Shown here piece after piece: positions 63,553-64,000 of a DNA stretch of 64,000 bases. Origin of the DNA: Azadirachta indica (taxonomy: Eukaryota; Streptophyta; Magnoliopsida; Sapindales; Meliaceae); assembly GCA_022749755.1 (NCBI GenBank), contig CM040452.1:8698350-8762349 (forward strand). The letters run 5' to 3'. The first letter of the stretch is position 1. The number at the start of each line of letters is the position of its first letter. Under the pieces are notes generated by a model. That model did not search any database and was not told where the DNA came from. It saw nothing but the letters and a program-made list of their open reading frames with translations. The translations under genes and the position numbers were made by a program.

Positions 63553-64000
63553 GTTGGATCGGTCCTTGAATAAAAAAATTTACAAGAAAAAAATTACAGA
63601 AGAAAAGAGAAATAAACCCAAATTAGGTTATTCATTTCTCAACCAAATTAATCAAGCAAAGAAATTTTTACTGGTATAAGGAAAAAAATTTAACAAAAAC
63701 CTACACCAACACTTAATCCAATTAACAAGCAAAGTAAAATTTAAAAGAACATATAATCTAATTAACAAGCAAAGTAAAATTCAAAAGTACATATATATTC
63801 GAAGTTGTTTCCTTTAATTTTCTTTTTCAAAATTCTCCTTAAATGTCCTCAAATAAATTGAGATTGATGAGGGAGAGTTTGCTGGAGCCAGAAGAGATAA
63901 TAGAGAAGGCGATGGTGGGGAGTTGATAGTATTAAGAGACGACGTAGCTATTGGTGGAATCTTCAAAGCTACTGCCGCTAGCAGATTTGTCTAAGGAGAA

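Larger units (their letters stand above)
48950..64000 (+). repeat. Segmental duplication, copy B (runs off the window)
   Basis: Matches 26930-41980 base by base apart from small differences. The last bases of the window still align, so it continues to the right. Confidence 0.95.

Overview
The window is nuclear DNA of a flowering plant, most likely a eudicot. It is strongly AT-rich, its genes are split by GT-AG introns, and it carries plant gene families (the organellar/nuclear protein-only RNase P PRORP and plant-type alcohol-forming fatty acyl-CoA reductase, FAR) next to Ty1-copia, CACTA, Mutator-like and hAT-like transposon remains. Most of the sequence is intron, intergenic DNA or transposon debris. 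I find one gene that looks fully intact (FAR copy A, 27055-33070) and the 3' half of another (PRORP, 501-2588).

Layout. 1-2.9 kb: last five exons of PRORP on the + strand. About 3.9-8.63 kb: decayed CACTA (En/Spm) transposon on the - strand, with Transpos_assoc, a TNP2-like block and a Ulp1/C48 peptidase-like region; its terminal CACTA end at 8629 abuts a FAR pseudogene. 8.63-12.17 kb: oldest FAR copy, a pseudogene without exon 1. 14.1-23.6 kb: an unidentified gene relic and a region bracketed by inverted repeats, into which a degenerate Ty1-copia element (16902-22055, - strand) has inserted. 24.7-26.93 kb: tandem repeat of about 650 bp. 26.93-41.98 kb and 48.95-64.0 kb: two nearly identical copies, offset by about 22.0 kb, of a block holding a full FAR gene, a second truncated FAR relic, two intronic transposons, the gene relic and a GC-rich element. 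42.5-48.95 kb: AT-rich spacer containing repeated FAR 5'-flank modules and a FAR exon-3 fragment split by a small foldback element.

History read from the sequence. An ancestral FAR-containing block was duplicated. One lineage (8.6-23.6 kb) decayed and was hit by CACTA and copia elements. The other gained a hAT-like MITE in intron 3 and a Mutator-like element in intron 6, and was then duplicated recently to give A and B. I count 12 differences over the 1497 coding bases of A versus B. Copy B has lost the intron-3 splice acceptor and the Ser of the HVSTAY motif, so it is probably a young pseudogene. A and B also have unrelated sequence upstream of about -120 from the ATG.

Function. FAR reduces fatty acyl-CoA to primary alcohols for wax or suberin; PRORP cleaves 5' leaders from precursor tRNAs. 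They are neighbours without an evident functional link. I see no dedicated new biochemical system; the notable content is the structural evolution of the FAR cluster.
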